A stretch of 64,000 nt of DNA, from contig NZ_VIGV01000008.1 of the NCBI RefSeq assembly GCF_007858445.1, forward strand, positions 1-64,000, in the 5' to 3' direction. Of the stretch, positions 16,050 to 24,860 are shown piece by piece. Each line of letters starts with the position of its first letter. The stretch's first letter is position 1. Source of the DNA: Tsukamurella sputi (lineage in GTDB: Bacteria > Actinomycetota > Actinomycetes > Mycobacteriales > Mycobacteriaceae). A program made the position numbers and the translations under genes. The notes beneath the pieces were generated by a model. The model did no database searches and had not been told where the DNA came from. It was given only the letters and a program-made list of their open reading frames with translations.

Positions 16050-17021
16050 ATGCCCGCCGTCACCGCAGACACCCTCACCCTGCCCCGCCTCACGGCGGCG
16101 GCACCGTCGGACACCGAACGCCCGGTCCGGAGGATCACGACAGGACCACGGGGCCACGAGGGCGAAGGATTCCCCGTCGTCCGTGCGTTCGCCGGGGTCC
16201 ACCCGCGCGACCTGGACCCGTTCATCCACATGGACCAGATGGGCGAGGTCGAGTACGAGCCCGGCGAACCCAAGGGCACGAACTGGCACCCGCACCGCGG
16301 CTTCGAGACCGTGACCTACATGATCGACGGCCTGTTCCAGCACCAGGACAGCCACGGCGGCGGTGGCCTCATCACCGACGGCGCCACGCAGTGGATGACA
16401 GCCGGCTCCGGCATCCTGCACATCGAGACCCCGCCCGCCGAGCTGGTCGAATCCGGCGGCACCTTCCACGGCATCCAGCTGTGGGTGAATCTGCCCGCCG
16501 CGGAGAAGTTCACGACGCCCGCCTACCAGAACCTCGAGGGCGGCCAGACCACCCTCGTGACGACGCCGGACGGCGGCGCGCTGATCCGCATCGTCGCGGG
16601 CGAGGTCGACGGTCACGCCGGACCCGGCTCCACCCGGACGCCGATCAACTTCGTGCACGCGACCATCGCGCCCGGCGCCGAGGCCTCGGTGCCATGGAAC
16701 CGCGACTTCAACGCACTGGTCTACGTGCTCAGCGGGCGCGGCACCGTCGGACCCGCGGGGCATCCGATCCACCAGGGACAGCTCGCACAGCTCGGACCGG
16801 GCGACCGGATCACCGTGACCGCCGACGAGTCGCAGGACTCGCACCGGCCCGCGATGGAGGTGCTGATCCTCGGCGGCAAGCCGATCCGCGAGACCGTCGC
16901 ACAGTACGGCCCGTTCGTGATGAACACCAAGGCCGAGCTGATCCAGGCGTTGGAGGACTACAACGCAGGCAAGTTCGGCGTGATCCCGCCCGACGCGCTG
17001 ATGCCGCACGTTGCGCACTGA
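16050..17021 (+). CDS. Pirin family protein
   Basis: 323 aa bicupin. The metal-binding motif is seen in the N-terminal cupin as HPHRGFETVTYMIDG with the later HIE; RHRDSxG-like QHQDSHGG follows. Pirins are iron proteins; some act as quercetinases. ATG 16050 follows GAGGAGGAC at ideal spacing and is preferred to the frame's first codon at 16008. It has its own palindrome-controlled promoter, suggesting induction by a small electrophile or flavonoid-like compound (inference). Confidence 0.9.
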   Translation: MPAVTADTLTLPRLTAAAPSDTERPVRRITTGPRGHEGEGFPVVRAFAGVHPRDLDPFIHMDQMGEVEYEPGEPKGTNWHPHRGFETVTYMIDGLFQHQDSHGGGGLITDGATQWMTAGSGILHIETPPAELVESGGTFHGIQLWVNLPAAEKFTTPAYQNLEGGQTTLVTTPDGGALIRIVAGEVDGHAGPGSTRTPINFVHATIAPGAEASVPWNRDFNALVYVLSGRGTVGPAGHPIHQGQLAQLGPGDRITVTADESQDSHRPAMEVLILGGKPIRETVAQYGPFVMNTKAELIQALEDYNAGKFGVIPPDALMPHVAH

Positions 17022-17043
17022 AGACGAGGCCGGGTTGGTCGTC

Positions 17044-17313
17044 CTAGCGTCGCAGGATCGCGCCGACGACGATTGCGCAGGCTAGGAAGGCAACCACGGC
17101 GACGAGATAAGCGATGACTGCACCTATTCCGCCGACCATCGACGAGACGAGGGAGGCTGCGCCGAAGGCGACGAGTCCCACAGCCGCCAAACCGATCCAA
17201 GCGACTCGCTTCACACGGCTCCGTCGAACGGCCTCCGGGGTCTCGGTCCCGTTGAGGATGTCAAATAGGTCCCAGCGAAGGCGACTGTTTCGGCGTGCAC
17301 GATCAACATTCAT
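17044..17313 (-). CDS. Small membrane protein
   Basis: 89 aa. A basic N-terminal third (RARRNSRLRWDLFDIL, RRSRVKRV) is followed by two membrane helices (about residues 38-60 and 64-86) and a C-terminal RR. Family not recognised. ATG 17313; codon use is looser than the neighbours. It lies alone between pirin and the DUF305 gene; the pirin stop is 22 bp from its own stop. Confidence 0.55.
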   Translation of the reverse strand: MNVDRARRNSRLRWDLFDILNGTETPEAVRRSRVKRVAWIGLAAVGLVAFGAASLVSSMVGGIGAVIAYLVAVVAFLACAIVVGAILRR

Positions 17314-17369
17314 GATTCACTTTCGCACAGTCGATCAGATGCCTCCAGTAACGCCGCGAACGGACGCAC

Positions 17370-18134
17370 TCAGGGATAGGGCAACGCCGTCGCGTTCCGC
17401 GCGGCGAGCTGCGCGAGCATCGTGGTGACCTCGTCGGACTGCTCCTTGACCATCGCCGTCGCGCGCTGGCGTACCGCCGGCGCGTCGCCGCGCTGCTGAG
17501 CGACGGCGGCCATGTCGACTCCGCCCTGGTGATGCCGGACCATCAACTGCAGGAACAGGATCTCCTGCTGCACGCCCGACGACGTGGCGAGCGTCGTGAG
17601 TTCCTCGCTCGTCGCCATTCCCGGCATGGGGTGCTGCATCGCAGCCGAGCTCGGCGAAGCGGTCGTCGACGGGGTGGAGGCCGACGGAGACGCGGCCGAC
17701 GGCATCGGCATCGCGTGGCCGCCGTGACCGCCCGCGCCCACCGACGTGCCGGCACTTGCGGGGGCCGCGGAGGCTGTCATCCATGCCATCGGGTTCGCGT
17801 TCTGCAGTGGCTGCCCGAGTACCTCGAGCCAGCCCATGAGCACGCCGATCTCCCGGCTCTGCGACATCTGGATCTGCGTGGCGGCGCCGCGCACGTCCGC
17901 GCTGAGGTCCGGCCGCAGCAGCTCGACCATCTGGATCGCCTGCTGGTGATGAGCCATCATGTCCTGCCCGAAGCCGATGTCGGCGGCGCTGAACCGCTGC
18001 GGTTCGCCGAGGTCCTCCGCCGACGAATCGGTCCGTGTCCCCTTGCCGATCAGGACACCGATGATCACCGCGAGCGCCAGCGCCAGCACCGCGGCGGCCA
18101 CGCGCACGGATCGACGCCCCGTGAACTCCGTCAT
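17370..18134 (-). CDS. DUF305-family exported protein
   Basis: 254 aa. One N-terminal membrane helix ([21 protein letters not shown]) acts as signal anchor; two DUF305 repeats follow, each with the family signature: FGQDMMAHHQQAIQMVELL and LQLMVRHHQGGVDMA. The linker between them is Ala/Ser/Pro-rich with clustered His and Met (GGHGGHAMPMP, MQHPMPGM), suggestive of copper or another soft metal. The start ATG overlaps the stop of the preceding propeller gene (ATGA), so the two are translated together. Function unproven. Confidence 0.88.
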   Translation of the reverse strand: MTEFTGRRSVRVAAAVLALALAVIIGVLIGKGTRTDSSAEDLGEPQRFSAADIGFGQDMMAHHQQAIQMVELLRPDLSADVRGAATQIQMSQSREIGVLMGWLEVLGQPLQNANPMAWMTASAAPASAGTSVGAGGHGGHAMPMPSAASPSASTPSTTASPSSAAMQHPMPGMATSEELTTLATSSGVQQEILFLQLMVRHHQGGVDMAAVAQQRGDAPAVRQRATAMVKEQSDEVTTMLAQLAARNATALPYP

Positions 18135-19684
18135 CGCTGCGGGTACACCTTCGGATCGATGCGCAGGCGCATGAAGCCGTTGTCCATGCAGCTGACCATG
18201 AGCTCGTTGCCGCGGAACTCGGGAGGCGACATGCACCAGTCGGCGGACAGATCCGTTCCGAGCAGCCGGCTCTGGTCGTTGAGGAGGCCGTTGACGGGCG
18301 CCTGGCCCTGGAGGATCGACCACGCGATCGACAGCGTGCCCGTGATCGGAGGCGAGATGATGGAGCCGATCATCGCGTGCGTCGAGTTCGGCAGTTGCAG
18401 GTTCTTGCCCGTCTGCGCCGGTGGGTTGAAGTAGGCGATCTCCCGGATCCGGTCGGGGTCACGGATGTCGAAGACGCGGATGCCGGACTGGATCCAGCCG
18501 CACGCCATGGCCGTCGGCTGCTCCTGCCGGTCGACGGAGCAGTAGTGCGCGTCGTACCCGAAGACGCCGTTCGAGGTGGCGCTCGACGCCCACTTGGTGG
18601 CGTTCTTCGGCAAGTTGATCTCGAGCTTGATCTGGTTGCGCAGCTTGAGGTTCGAGACATCGCTGAGACTGAGCAGCTTCACCCCGCCGGACCCCGCCTC
18701 GTCGACGACGTAGACGTAGGGCTTACCGTCGTAGGTGACGTAGATGCTGTGCTGCGTGAAGAGCCCGTCGAGCCACAGCTTGCGGCCGATGTGCGGCACC
18801 GGCGCGGTGACGACGGTGCGGGGCTTGCGGTCCTGGATCGCGGAGACGTCGATGACGGTGATGCCCGCGAGCGTGGAGGCGTAGAGCCGGCGACCGTCGG
18901 GCGAGAAACCGACGCCGTGCCCCTCGATTCCCGTGATGCCCGACCAGACGACCATCGGATTCGCCGGGTCGGTGATGTCGACGGCGCTGAGATGCCCCGC
19001 GATCGGCCCGGACGCCCAGTACGTCCTGCCATCGGGCGAGAAGTCGCCCTCGTGGGTGGTGATCGGGATCGGCATCGCCAGGTTGCTGCCCGGACCGGGG
19101 TTGAGCAGGCGCGGGTGGGCGCAGTCCGTCGCGATGTCGTAGACGCCCATGTAGCCGAAACCCTCGCCGAGAGGAACCGAGGTCCCGACCAGCAGCCCGC
19201 GCTTCGCGTTGACCTTCAAGGACTCCCACGTCCCGGTCACCATGCCGAGCTCGTTGAGGACCGCCGTCTGCTTCGGGTTCTTCGGGTCCGAGTTGTCGAT
19301 CACCCGCACGCCCGGGCCGCGGCCGCCCGCGAAGTTCGTCGGGAAGGTGGTGGAGATGTACGCGCAGTTCTTGTAGCTCGGGCTGACGATGCCCGCACCG
19401 TCGCCCTGGTACTGGCCGACGAGATCGATGTTGCAGTTGTAGCCCTTGGTGCTGCGCCGGTTCTTACGGTCCTCGAGCGGGACGTCGCCCTGGATCCCCG
19501 TCTCGACGCGGTCGCCGTCGCGGCAGTCCGCGCGAGCCACCGCCTTCTCCCAGCGTTCGGTCGATGGAAGGTACGACGGGTCAGCGAGAGCGGTGCCGGG
19601 CGCGCCCGGCACCCCCACCACGACGAGCACCCCGACGACCAGACAGCGCACCAGGGTCGACGCCCCCGAACCGACGGTCTTCAT
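18131..19684 (-). CDS. Secreted LVIVD-repeat beta-propeller protein
   Basis: 517 aa with an N-terminal signal peptide (ending TALADPSY near residue 36). Repeated units such as GVRVIDNSDPKNPKQTAVL, LSAVDITDPANPMVVW, GITVIDVSAIQDRK and IRVFDIRDPDRIREIAYF are LVIVD/YncE-like propeller blades. Several Cys (NCNID, NCAYIS, DCAHPR, HYCSVDR, MACGW, DWCMSPP, VSCMD) imply disulfides. ATG 19684 has GGGGAGG upstream. Forms an overlapping operon with the DUF305 gene; a shared extracytoplasmic role is likely but unknown. Confidence 0.85.
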   Translation of the reverse strand: MKTVGSGASTLVRCLVVGVLVVVGVPGAPGTALADPSYLPSTERWEKAVARADCRDGDRVETGIQGDVPLEDRKNRRSTKGYNCNIDLVGQYQGDGAGIVSPSYKNCAYISTTFPTNFAGGRGPGVRVIDNSDPKNPKQTAVLNELGMVTGTWESLKVNAKRGLLVGTSVPLGEGFGYMGVYDIATDCAHPRLLNPGPGSNLAMPIPITTHEGDFSPDGRTYWASGPIAGHLSAVDITDPANPMVVWSGITGIEGHGVGFSPDGRRLYASTLAGITVIDVSAIQDRKPRTVVTAPVPHIGRKLWLDGLFTQHSIYVTYDGKPYVYVVDEAGSGGVKLLSLSDVSNLKLRNQIKLEINLPKNATKWASSATSNGVFGYDAHYCSVDRQEQPTAMACGWIQSGIRVFDIRDPDRIREIAYFNPPAQTGKNLQLPNSTHAMIGSIISPPITGTLSIAWSILQGQAPVNGLLNDQSRLLGTDLSADWCMSPPEFRGNELMVSCMDNGFMRLRIDPKVYPQR

Positions 19685-19785
19685 GCATCCTCCCCACCCG
19701 AGGCCCGGCCGATCCGGAACCTGGGGTGTCGGTTGTTGACCGTAACGACCAGAACGTCCCCCAGCCCCCGAATGGGGAATTTCGA

Positions 19786-20352
19786 CTAACTTCCTGCGGT
19801 TCTTCGAGCGTCGAGCACCGGCAGGGCGAGGTCGCACCACTCGACGTTCTCCCGCTCGAAGCGCAGGCCACGCAGCAGCGTCAGATACGGCCCGCCCAGG
19901 TGCCGGTCGGCGAGGAGCTCGTCGCGCGCGCGCCCGCCGAGCCAGGAGCGCTCGATCCGTTCGTAGTAGGCGAGCTTGGCGGCAGAGGTCGCGCGATGAG
20001 CACGTACGGCCTCGCACACCGCCGCCGGATCCCCGACCTCGACGGCCTGCACCATCACCATCAGCTCGTCGCGGATCGCCGTCGCTCGCGGGGTCGACGC
20101 GGTGAACGCGGCGAGCTCGGCGCACCCGGCGTCGGTCAGGCGGAAGACACGCTTGTTCGGCCGCTTCTCCTGTTCGACGGTGCGCGCGGCGACCGCGCCG
20201 TCGGATTCCATCCGGCCCAGCTCGCGGTAGAGCTGCTGGGGTGTCGCGACCCAGAAGTTGGCGCGGGCACCGTCGAACTCCTTGGAGAGGTCGTACCCCG
20301 AGGCCTCCCCGAGCACGAGGAGCGTCGATTCGATCGCATGCCGCAGCGCCAT
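19786..20352 (-). CDS. PadR-family transcriptional regulator
   Basis: 188 aa. Starts MALRHAIESTLLVLGEASGYDLSKEF, the standard PadR winged helix, followed by NFWVATPQQLYRELGRMESDGAV and a helical C-terminal dimerisation domain. ATG 20352 lies 7 nt after TAGAAT (20365-20360), so probably leaderless; ATG 20361 is an alternative. Divergent from a SnoaL-like gene about 70 bp away. The shared intergenic region has the direct repeat ATACTC at 20381-20386 and 20395-20400, a possible operator. Confidence 0.87.
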   Translation of the reverse strand: MALRHAIESTLLVLGEASGYDLSKEFDGARANFWVATPQQLYRELGRMESDGAVAARTVEQEKRPNKRVFRLTDAGCAELAAFTASTPRATAIRDELMVMVQAVEVGDPAAVCEAVRAHRATSAAKLAYYERIERSWLGGRARDELLADRHLGGPYLTLLRGLRFERENVEWCDLALPVLDARRTAGS

Positions 20353-20422
20353 GTCTTCCATTCTAGTCAATTAGTTGCTTATACTCGCGCATGCATACTC
20401 AACAAATTTACTAGGAGATGTC

Positions 20423-20833
20423 ATGCGTGAGTTCCGTGCCGCCGTCGAAGCCCGCAACGCCGACGCCTTCGACGGCCTGCTCGCCGACGACGTGACCTTC
20501 ACCAGTCCCGTCGCCTTCAAGCCCTACGAGGGCCGGCACATCACCGCGGCCATCCTGCGCGGCGTCATGCGGGTCTTCGAGGACTTCCACTACATCCGCG
20601 AGATCAACGACGGCGACGACCATGCTCTGGTCTTCGAGGCCGTCGTCGACGGCAAGAAGATCACCGGCTGCGACTTCATCCACGTGAACACCGAGGGAAA
20701 GATCGACGACTTCATGGTCATGGTCCGGCCGCTGTCCGCCGCTCAGGCGCTCTCCGCGGCCATGGGCGCCCAGTTCGGCACCATCGCCGAGGAGGCCGCC
20801 GCGGCCGCGCAGGCCGAGGCCGCCGAGGCCTGA
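20423..20833 (+). CDS. SnoaL/NTF2-like protein
   Basis: 136 aa. An alpha+beta cone domain: MREFRAAVEARNADAFDGLLADDVTFTSPV opens exactly like SnoaL-like polyketide cyclase-type proteins, followed by a C-terminal Ala/Glu-rich helix (EEAAAAAQAEAAEA). ATG 20423 has AGGAG at 6-nt spacing. It is divergent from a PadR repressor and likely its target. Substrate unknown; it may be a binding protein rather than an enzyme. Confidence 0.8.
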   Translation: MREFRAAVEARNADAFDGLLADDVTFTSPVAFKPYEGRHITAAILRGVMRVFEDFHYIREINDGDDHALVFEAVVDGKKITGCDFIHVNTEGKIDDFMVMVRPLSAAQALSAAMGAQFGTIAEEAAAAAQAEAAEA

Positions 20834-20910
20834 CACGACTGACACGGCCGAATGCGCCGATACATGCGCATTCACCTATTCGACAGTGGCACGACGGCGC
20901 CGCTACTCTA

Positions 20911-20929
20911 AATGACAACGATTCCCATT
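20911..20929. promoter_or_regulatory. Zur-type box at the zinc importer
   Basis: AATGACAACGATTCCCATT keeps the Fur/Zur symmetry AATGnnAA...TTnnCATT. It overlaps the predicted transcription start (a -10-like TACTCT lies at 20904-20909) of a zinc ABC importer, where Zur with zinc would block transcription. Confidence 0.7.
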
Positions 20930-20950
20930 GCTGTCGTCAGGAGTTCGCCC

Positions 20951-21847
20951 GTGCGCCACCCCCATCGTCTCGCCCGGGTCGTCGGCGCCGTCACCGTCGC
21001 GGCCCTCGCCCTCACCGCGTGCGGGCCGTCGTCGTCGGACTCGGGTGACGGCAGGCCCGCCGTCGTGGCGTCCACCGACGTCTACGGCGCGATCGCGAAG
21101 GCCGTCGCCGGCGCCGACGCCGACGTGACCGCACTGTTCACGAACCCCACCGGCGACCCGCACGAGTTCGAGCCCTCCGCGCAGGACACCCTCAAGGTCA
21201 AGAAGGCCGCGGTGCTCGTCTACAACGGCGGCCACTACGACGCCTACATGGAGAAGGCCGCCGACGGCGCCTCCGCGGCCAAGGTCGACGCCGTCGCTCA
21301 GCAGGAACCCAAGGGCGAGAACGAGCACGTCTTCTACGACCTGCCCACCATGCAGAAGGTCGCGACCGCGGTCGCGAAGGCGCTGTCGGAGAAGGACGGC
21401 GCGCATCGCGACGGCTACGAGAACCGGGCCAAGGAGTTCGGGACGAAGCTCGACGTCGTGATCGCGCAGGCGCGTGCCATCGGCCACGCGAACCCGGGCG
21501 CGAAGATCGCCGCCACCGAGCCCGTCGCCGGCTACCTGCTGTCGCTCGCAGGCCTCAGTGACATCGCACCCGCCCGCTACACCGCGGCCATCGAGTCGGG
21601 GACCGATCCGGCACCGGCCGACATCGCCGCCGCGAACGCACTGGTCAGCGGCAAGCAGGTGCGCGCCGTCGTGCTCAACGCGCAGACCGAGAGCCCCGTG
21701 ACCTCCGCGCTGGCGAAGACGGCCGAGACCGCCGGCGTGCCCGTCGTGAAGGTCACCGAGTCGCTGCCCGCGGGCGTCGACGACTACGTCGCGTGGCAGG
21801 CCGCCAACGTCAAGGCACTGTCCGACGCGCTCGCGCCGCGCCCGTGA
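20951..21847 (+). CDS. Zinc/manganese ABC transporter substrate-binding lipoprotein
   Basis: 298 aa. A lipoprotein signal (ALALTACGPSS, lipobox LTAC) anchors it outside the membrane. The cluster A-I fold is indicated by STDVYGAIAKAV, TNPTGDPHEFEPSAQD with a metal-ligand His, and VYNGGHYDAYME with another His. GTG 20951 is preferred over ATG 20912 because that ATG lies inside the Zur box and the GTG has AGGAG at 7-nt spacing. First gene of a four-gene operon joined by GTGA or ATGA overlaps. Confidence 0.9.
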   Translation: MRHPHRLARVVGAVTVAALALTACGPSSSDSGDGRPAVVASTDVYGAIAKAVAGADADVTALFTNPTGDPHEFEPSAQDTLKVKKAAVLVYNGGHYDAYMEKAADGASAAKVDAVAQQEPKGENEHVFYDLPTMQKVATAVAKALSEKDGAHRDGYENRAKEFGTKLDVVIAQARAIGHANPGAKIAATEPVAGYLLSLAGLSDIAPARYTAAIESGTDPAPADIAAANALVSGKQVRAVVLNAQTESPVTSALAKTAETAGVPVVKVTESLPAGVDDYVAWQAANVKALSDALAPRP

Positions 21848-22596
21848 GCGCACTGTCGGACCCGGTGATCCGCCTGCGGGACGCCGGGCTGAGCTACGGC
21901 GACCGCACCCTCTGGGACGGGCTCGACCTGGACATCGCGCCGGGCGAGTTCGTCGCCGTCCTCGGCCCCAACGGCGCCGGTAAGACCTCGCTGCTGCGCA
22001 TCCTGCTCGGCCAGAGCCACCTCACCGCGGGAACCGTGCAGGTGAACGGGCGGATCGGGTACATCCCGCAGCAGCGCGCGCTCGACGGTGCCGTTCCCCT
22101 GCGCGGGCGCGACCTCGTGGGTCTCGGTTTCGACGGGGCCGCCTGGGGCCTCGGCCTGCGCAACCGCAGTGCCCGACGGTCCGCCGTCGACGCCGCGCTG
22201 CAGCAGGTCGACGCGGAGGCCTTCGCCGACGCCCCCATCGGCTCCCTCTCCGGCGGCGAACAACAGCGGCTGCGCGTGGCCCAGGCCCTCGCCTCGGACC
22301 CGACGATCCTGCTCTGCGATGAGCCGCTGCTCTCCCTGGACCCCGGTAACCAGCAGCTCGCCGTCTCGCTGATCGAGCGCCGGCGCCGCGAGCACGACAC
22401 CGCCGTGCTGTTCGTGACGCACGAGATCAACCCCGTGCTGCCCTACTGCGACCGCGTGCTCTACCTGGTGGACGGGCGGTTCGAAGTGGGACCGACCGCC
22501 GAGGTCATGACCTCGGAGCGGCTGACCCGGCTGTACCGCACCCCCGTCGACGTGCTGCACGTCCGCGACCGGCTCGTCGTGGTGGGAGGCGAATGA
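21844..22596 (+). CDS. Zinc ABC transporter ATP-binding protein
   Basis: 250 aa. Walker A GPNGAGKTS, Q-loop IGYIPQQRALD, signature LSGGEQQ, Walker B ILLCDEPLLSLD, switch His in FVTHEINP. Energises the importer formed with the next gene. GTG 21844 overlaps the upstream stop by GTGA. Confidence 0.92.
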   Translation: MSALSDPVIRLRDAGLSYGDRTLWDGLDLDIAPGEFVAVLGPNGAGKTSLLRILLGQSHLTAGTVQVNGRIGYIPQQRALDGAVPLRGRDLVGLGFDGAAWGLGLRNRSARRSAVDAALQQVDAEAFADAPIGSLSGGEQQRLRVAQALASDPTILLCDEPLLSLDPGNQQLAVSLIERRRREHDTAVLFVTHEINPVLPYCDRVLYLVDGRFEVGPTAEVMTSERLTRLYRTPVDVLHVRDRLVVVGGE

Positions 22597-23495
22597 TGGA
22601 CCGGCTCGCGAACCTGACGAACTTCTCCCTCACCTGGGAGCTGCTGCAGCAGCCCTTCGTGCAGCAGGCGCTGCTCGCCGCAGCGCTGCTCGGTGTACTG
22701 GCCGGAGTGATGGGGCCGCTCATCGTCTCGCGGCAGATGGCCTTCAGCGTGCACGGCACCTCCGAGCTCTCGCTCACCGGCGCCGCCTTCGCCCTGCTCA
22801 TGGGGTGGAGCGTGGGCTCGGGCGCGCTGCTCGGGGCGCTGGTCGCGGGCCTGCTCTTCGGCCTGCTCGGCGTCTACGCCCGCGAACGCGACTCGGTGAT
22901 CGGCGTCATCATGGCCTTCGGCCTCGGACTGTCGGTGCTCTTCCTGGCGCTGCACGACGGGCGGCAGGGCACTGCGTTCGCGCTGCTCACGGGACAGATC
23001 GTGGCCGTCGGGATGAGCGGCGTGACGCTCATGGCGATCACCACCGTCGTGGTGCTGCTGATCCTGGCCTTCATCTACCGCCCGCTGTTGTTCCTCTCCA
23101 CCGATCCCGACGTCGCGGCCGCGCACGGCGTACCCGTGAAAACGCTGTCGGTGGTCTTCGCGATGCTCGTGGGCGCCGCGGCCGCGCAGGGCGTGCAGAT
23201 CGTCGGGGCGCTACTGGTGATGTCGCTGCTGATCACGCCCGCGGCCGCCGCCGCCCGGGTGACCAGCTCGCCCGGCAGGGCGACGTTGCTGTCGCTGATC
23301 TTCGCGCTCACCTCGGCCGTGGGCGGCATCATCCTCTCGCTCGCCCCCGCACTGCCGGTCTCCGTCTTCGTCACGTCGATCTCGTTCCTCATCTACATGG
23401 TCTGCCGCCTACTCGGGCAGCGCGGGCGCCGCGGCACCGTCGCGCCGGTCGAGGAGGCCCACGACTGCCGGCACGCGCTACCGTCGAGGTCGTGA
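22593..23495 (+). CDS. Zinc ABC transporter permease
   Basis: 300 aa with about 8 membrane helices, ABC-3 (ZnuB-type) family. Visible: VMGPLIVSRQMAFSVHGTSELSLTGAAFA near the start and VGALLVMSLLITPAAAAARV. ATG overlap (ATGA) with the ATPase gene. The C-terminal tail after residue 275 is hydrophilic and has HDCRH, a possible cytosolic metal-binding end. Confidence 0.92.
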   Translation: MMDRLANLTNFSLTWELLQQPFVQQALLAAALLGVLAGVMGPLIVSRQMAFSVHGTSELSLTGAAFALLMGWSVGSGALLGALVAGLLFGLLGVYARERDSVIGVIMAFGLGLSVLFLALHDGRQGTAFALLTGQIVAVGMSGVTLMAITTVVVLLILAFIYRPLLFLSTDPDVAAAHGVPVKTLSVVFAMLVGAAAAQGVQIVGALLVMSLLITPAAAAARVTSSPGRATLLSLIFALTSAVGGIILSLAPALPVSVFVTSISFLIYMVCRLLGQRGRRGTVAPVEEAHDCRHALPSRS

Positions 23496-24247
23496 GAATC
23501 GACCTCAACGCGGACTGCGGCGAGTCCTACGGCGCCTGGCGCCTCGGCGACGATGCGGCGCTACTCGACGTGGTGACCTCGGCGAACGTGGCCTGCGGCT
23601 TCCACGCCGGCGACCCGACCACGCTGCGCGAGACCTGCGCGGCAGCCGTGACCCGCGGTGTCGCGATCGGTGCGCAGGTCGGGTACGCGGACCTGCGCGG
23701 CTTCGGCCGGCGCTCGATCGACCTGCCGTCGGCGGACCTCACCGCCGACGTGATCTACCAGATCGGCGCGCTGCAGGCGATCGCGCGGAGCGTCGGCGGC
23801 ACCGTCGACTACGTGAAGCCGCACGGCGCTCTCTACAACCGGATCGTCACCGATTCCGCGCAGGCCGAGGCCGTCGTGGAGGGCGTGCTCGCCGCCGCGC
23901 CGGACCTGCCGGTTCTCGGCCTCCCCGGCTCGGCGTTCCTCCGCCTCGCCGCCGAGCGCGGGCTGCGGGTGGTACGCGAGGCCTTCGCCGACCGCGCCTA
24001 CCTGCCCGACGGTGCGCTCGTCCCCCGCTCGCGCGCGGGCTCGGTGCTGCACGATCCCGACGAGATCGCCGCGCGGGTGCTGCGCATGGTCGGCGACGGC
24101 ACCGTCGAGGCGATCGACGCCACCGAGGTGCGGCTCGCACCGGAATCGGTGTGCGTGCACGGCGACAACCCCGCCGCCGTCGCAGTGGCGCGACGGTTGC
24201 GCACCGTGCTCGACGGTGCCGGCGTCACGATCGCGCGGTTCGCCTGA
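23492..24247 (+). CDS. pxpA: 5-oxoprolinase subunit A (LamB/YcsF family)
   Basis: 251 aa. RIDLNADCGESYGAW at the N-terminus, NVACGFHAGDP, VGYADLRGFGRR and YVKPHGALYN are diagnostic. PxpA works with PxpB and PxpC to hydrolyse 5-oxoproline to glutamate using ATP. PxpBC genes are not next to it. Its GTG start overlaps the zinc permease stop (GTGA), so it is the fourth gene of the zinc operon, an unusual pairing that puts it under the Zur-type promoter. Confidence 0.92.
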   Translation: MRIDLNADCGESYGAWRLGDDAALLDVVTSANVACGFHAGDPTTLRETCAAAVTRGVAIGAQVGYADLRGFGRRSIDLPSADLTADVIYQIGALQAIARSVGGTVDYVKPHGALYNRIVTDSAQAEAVVEGVLAAAPDLPVLGLPGSAFLRLAAERGLRVVREAFADRAYLPDGALVPRSRAGSVLHDPDEIAARVLRMVGDGTVEAIDATEVRLAPESVCVHGDNPAAVAVARRLRTVLDGAGVTIARFA

Positions 24248-24253
24248 CGGCCG

Positions 24254-24835
24254 CTAATCCGTGAACCGGGTGGGCGCGGTCGCGACCAGGCGGACGCAAT
24301 GGTCCACCAGCTCCTCGCGCGTCACGTCGAGCCGACCCGAGAGATGTTCGGTGAACAGCGAGGTCAGCGCACCGACCAGGCCGATCGAGACGAGCCGGCG
24401 CGTGGTCTCGTCGACCTGGCTCGGGAGGGCGCCGGCGACGACGGCGAAGAAGTCCGGCATGCGGCCCAGGCCGCGTTCGGACAGCGCCGCCTCGCGGTAG
24501 GGAGCGAGCAGCAGAACGCGGCCCGTATCAGGGTGGTCGATGACGAGCTCCACGAACGCGGCCACCGCGGCCGTCGACATCTCGACGGGGTCCGCGGCAC
24601 CGCGGACGGCACCCACCAGGGCCTCCTGCGCACGATCGCTGACATCATCGAAGACCGCCTGCGCGAAGCCGTCCCGAGTGCCGAAGGCCTCGTAGAAGTA
24701 GCGCTCCGTGATCCCCGTCGAACGACAGACGGCCCGCACCCCCAGAGCGCCCGCCTCCGGACCACCGAGGAGCGCGATACCGACGTCGAGCATCTGCCGG
24801 CGCCGATTCTCCTGCCGTTCCTCGAGGGAGGTCAT
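24254..24835 (-). CDS. TetR-family transcriptional regulator
   Basis: 193 aa. Helix-turn-helix: RRQMLDVGIALLGGPEAGALGVRAVCRSTGITERYFYEAFGTRDGF. The C-terminal domain is divergent. An inverted repeat AGTAA-N12-TTACT (24844-24865) just upstream of the start could be its operator; it overlaps the stop of the rlmB gene behind it. No obvious target beside it, since pxpA converges on it. Confidence 0.82.
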   Translation of the reverse strand: MTSLEERQENRRRQMLDVGIALLGGPEAGALGVRAVCRSTGITERYFYEAFGTRDGFAQAVFDDVSDRAQEALVGAVRGAADPVEMSTAAVAAFVELVIDHPDTGRVLLLAPYREAALSERGLGRMPDFFAVVAGALPSQVDETTRRLVSIGLVGALTSLFTEHLSGRLDVTREELVDHCVRLVATAPTRFTD

Positions 24836-24860
24836 CGGTTCAGAGTAACGCAGACGACCT

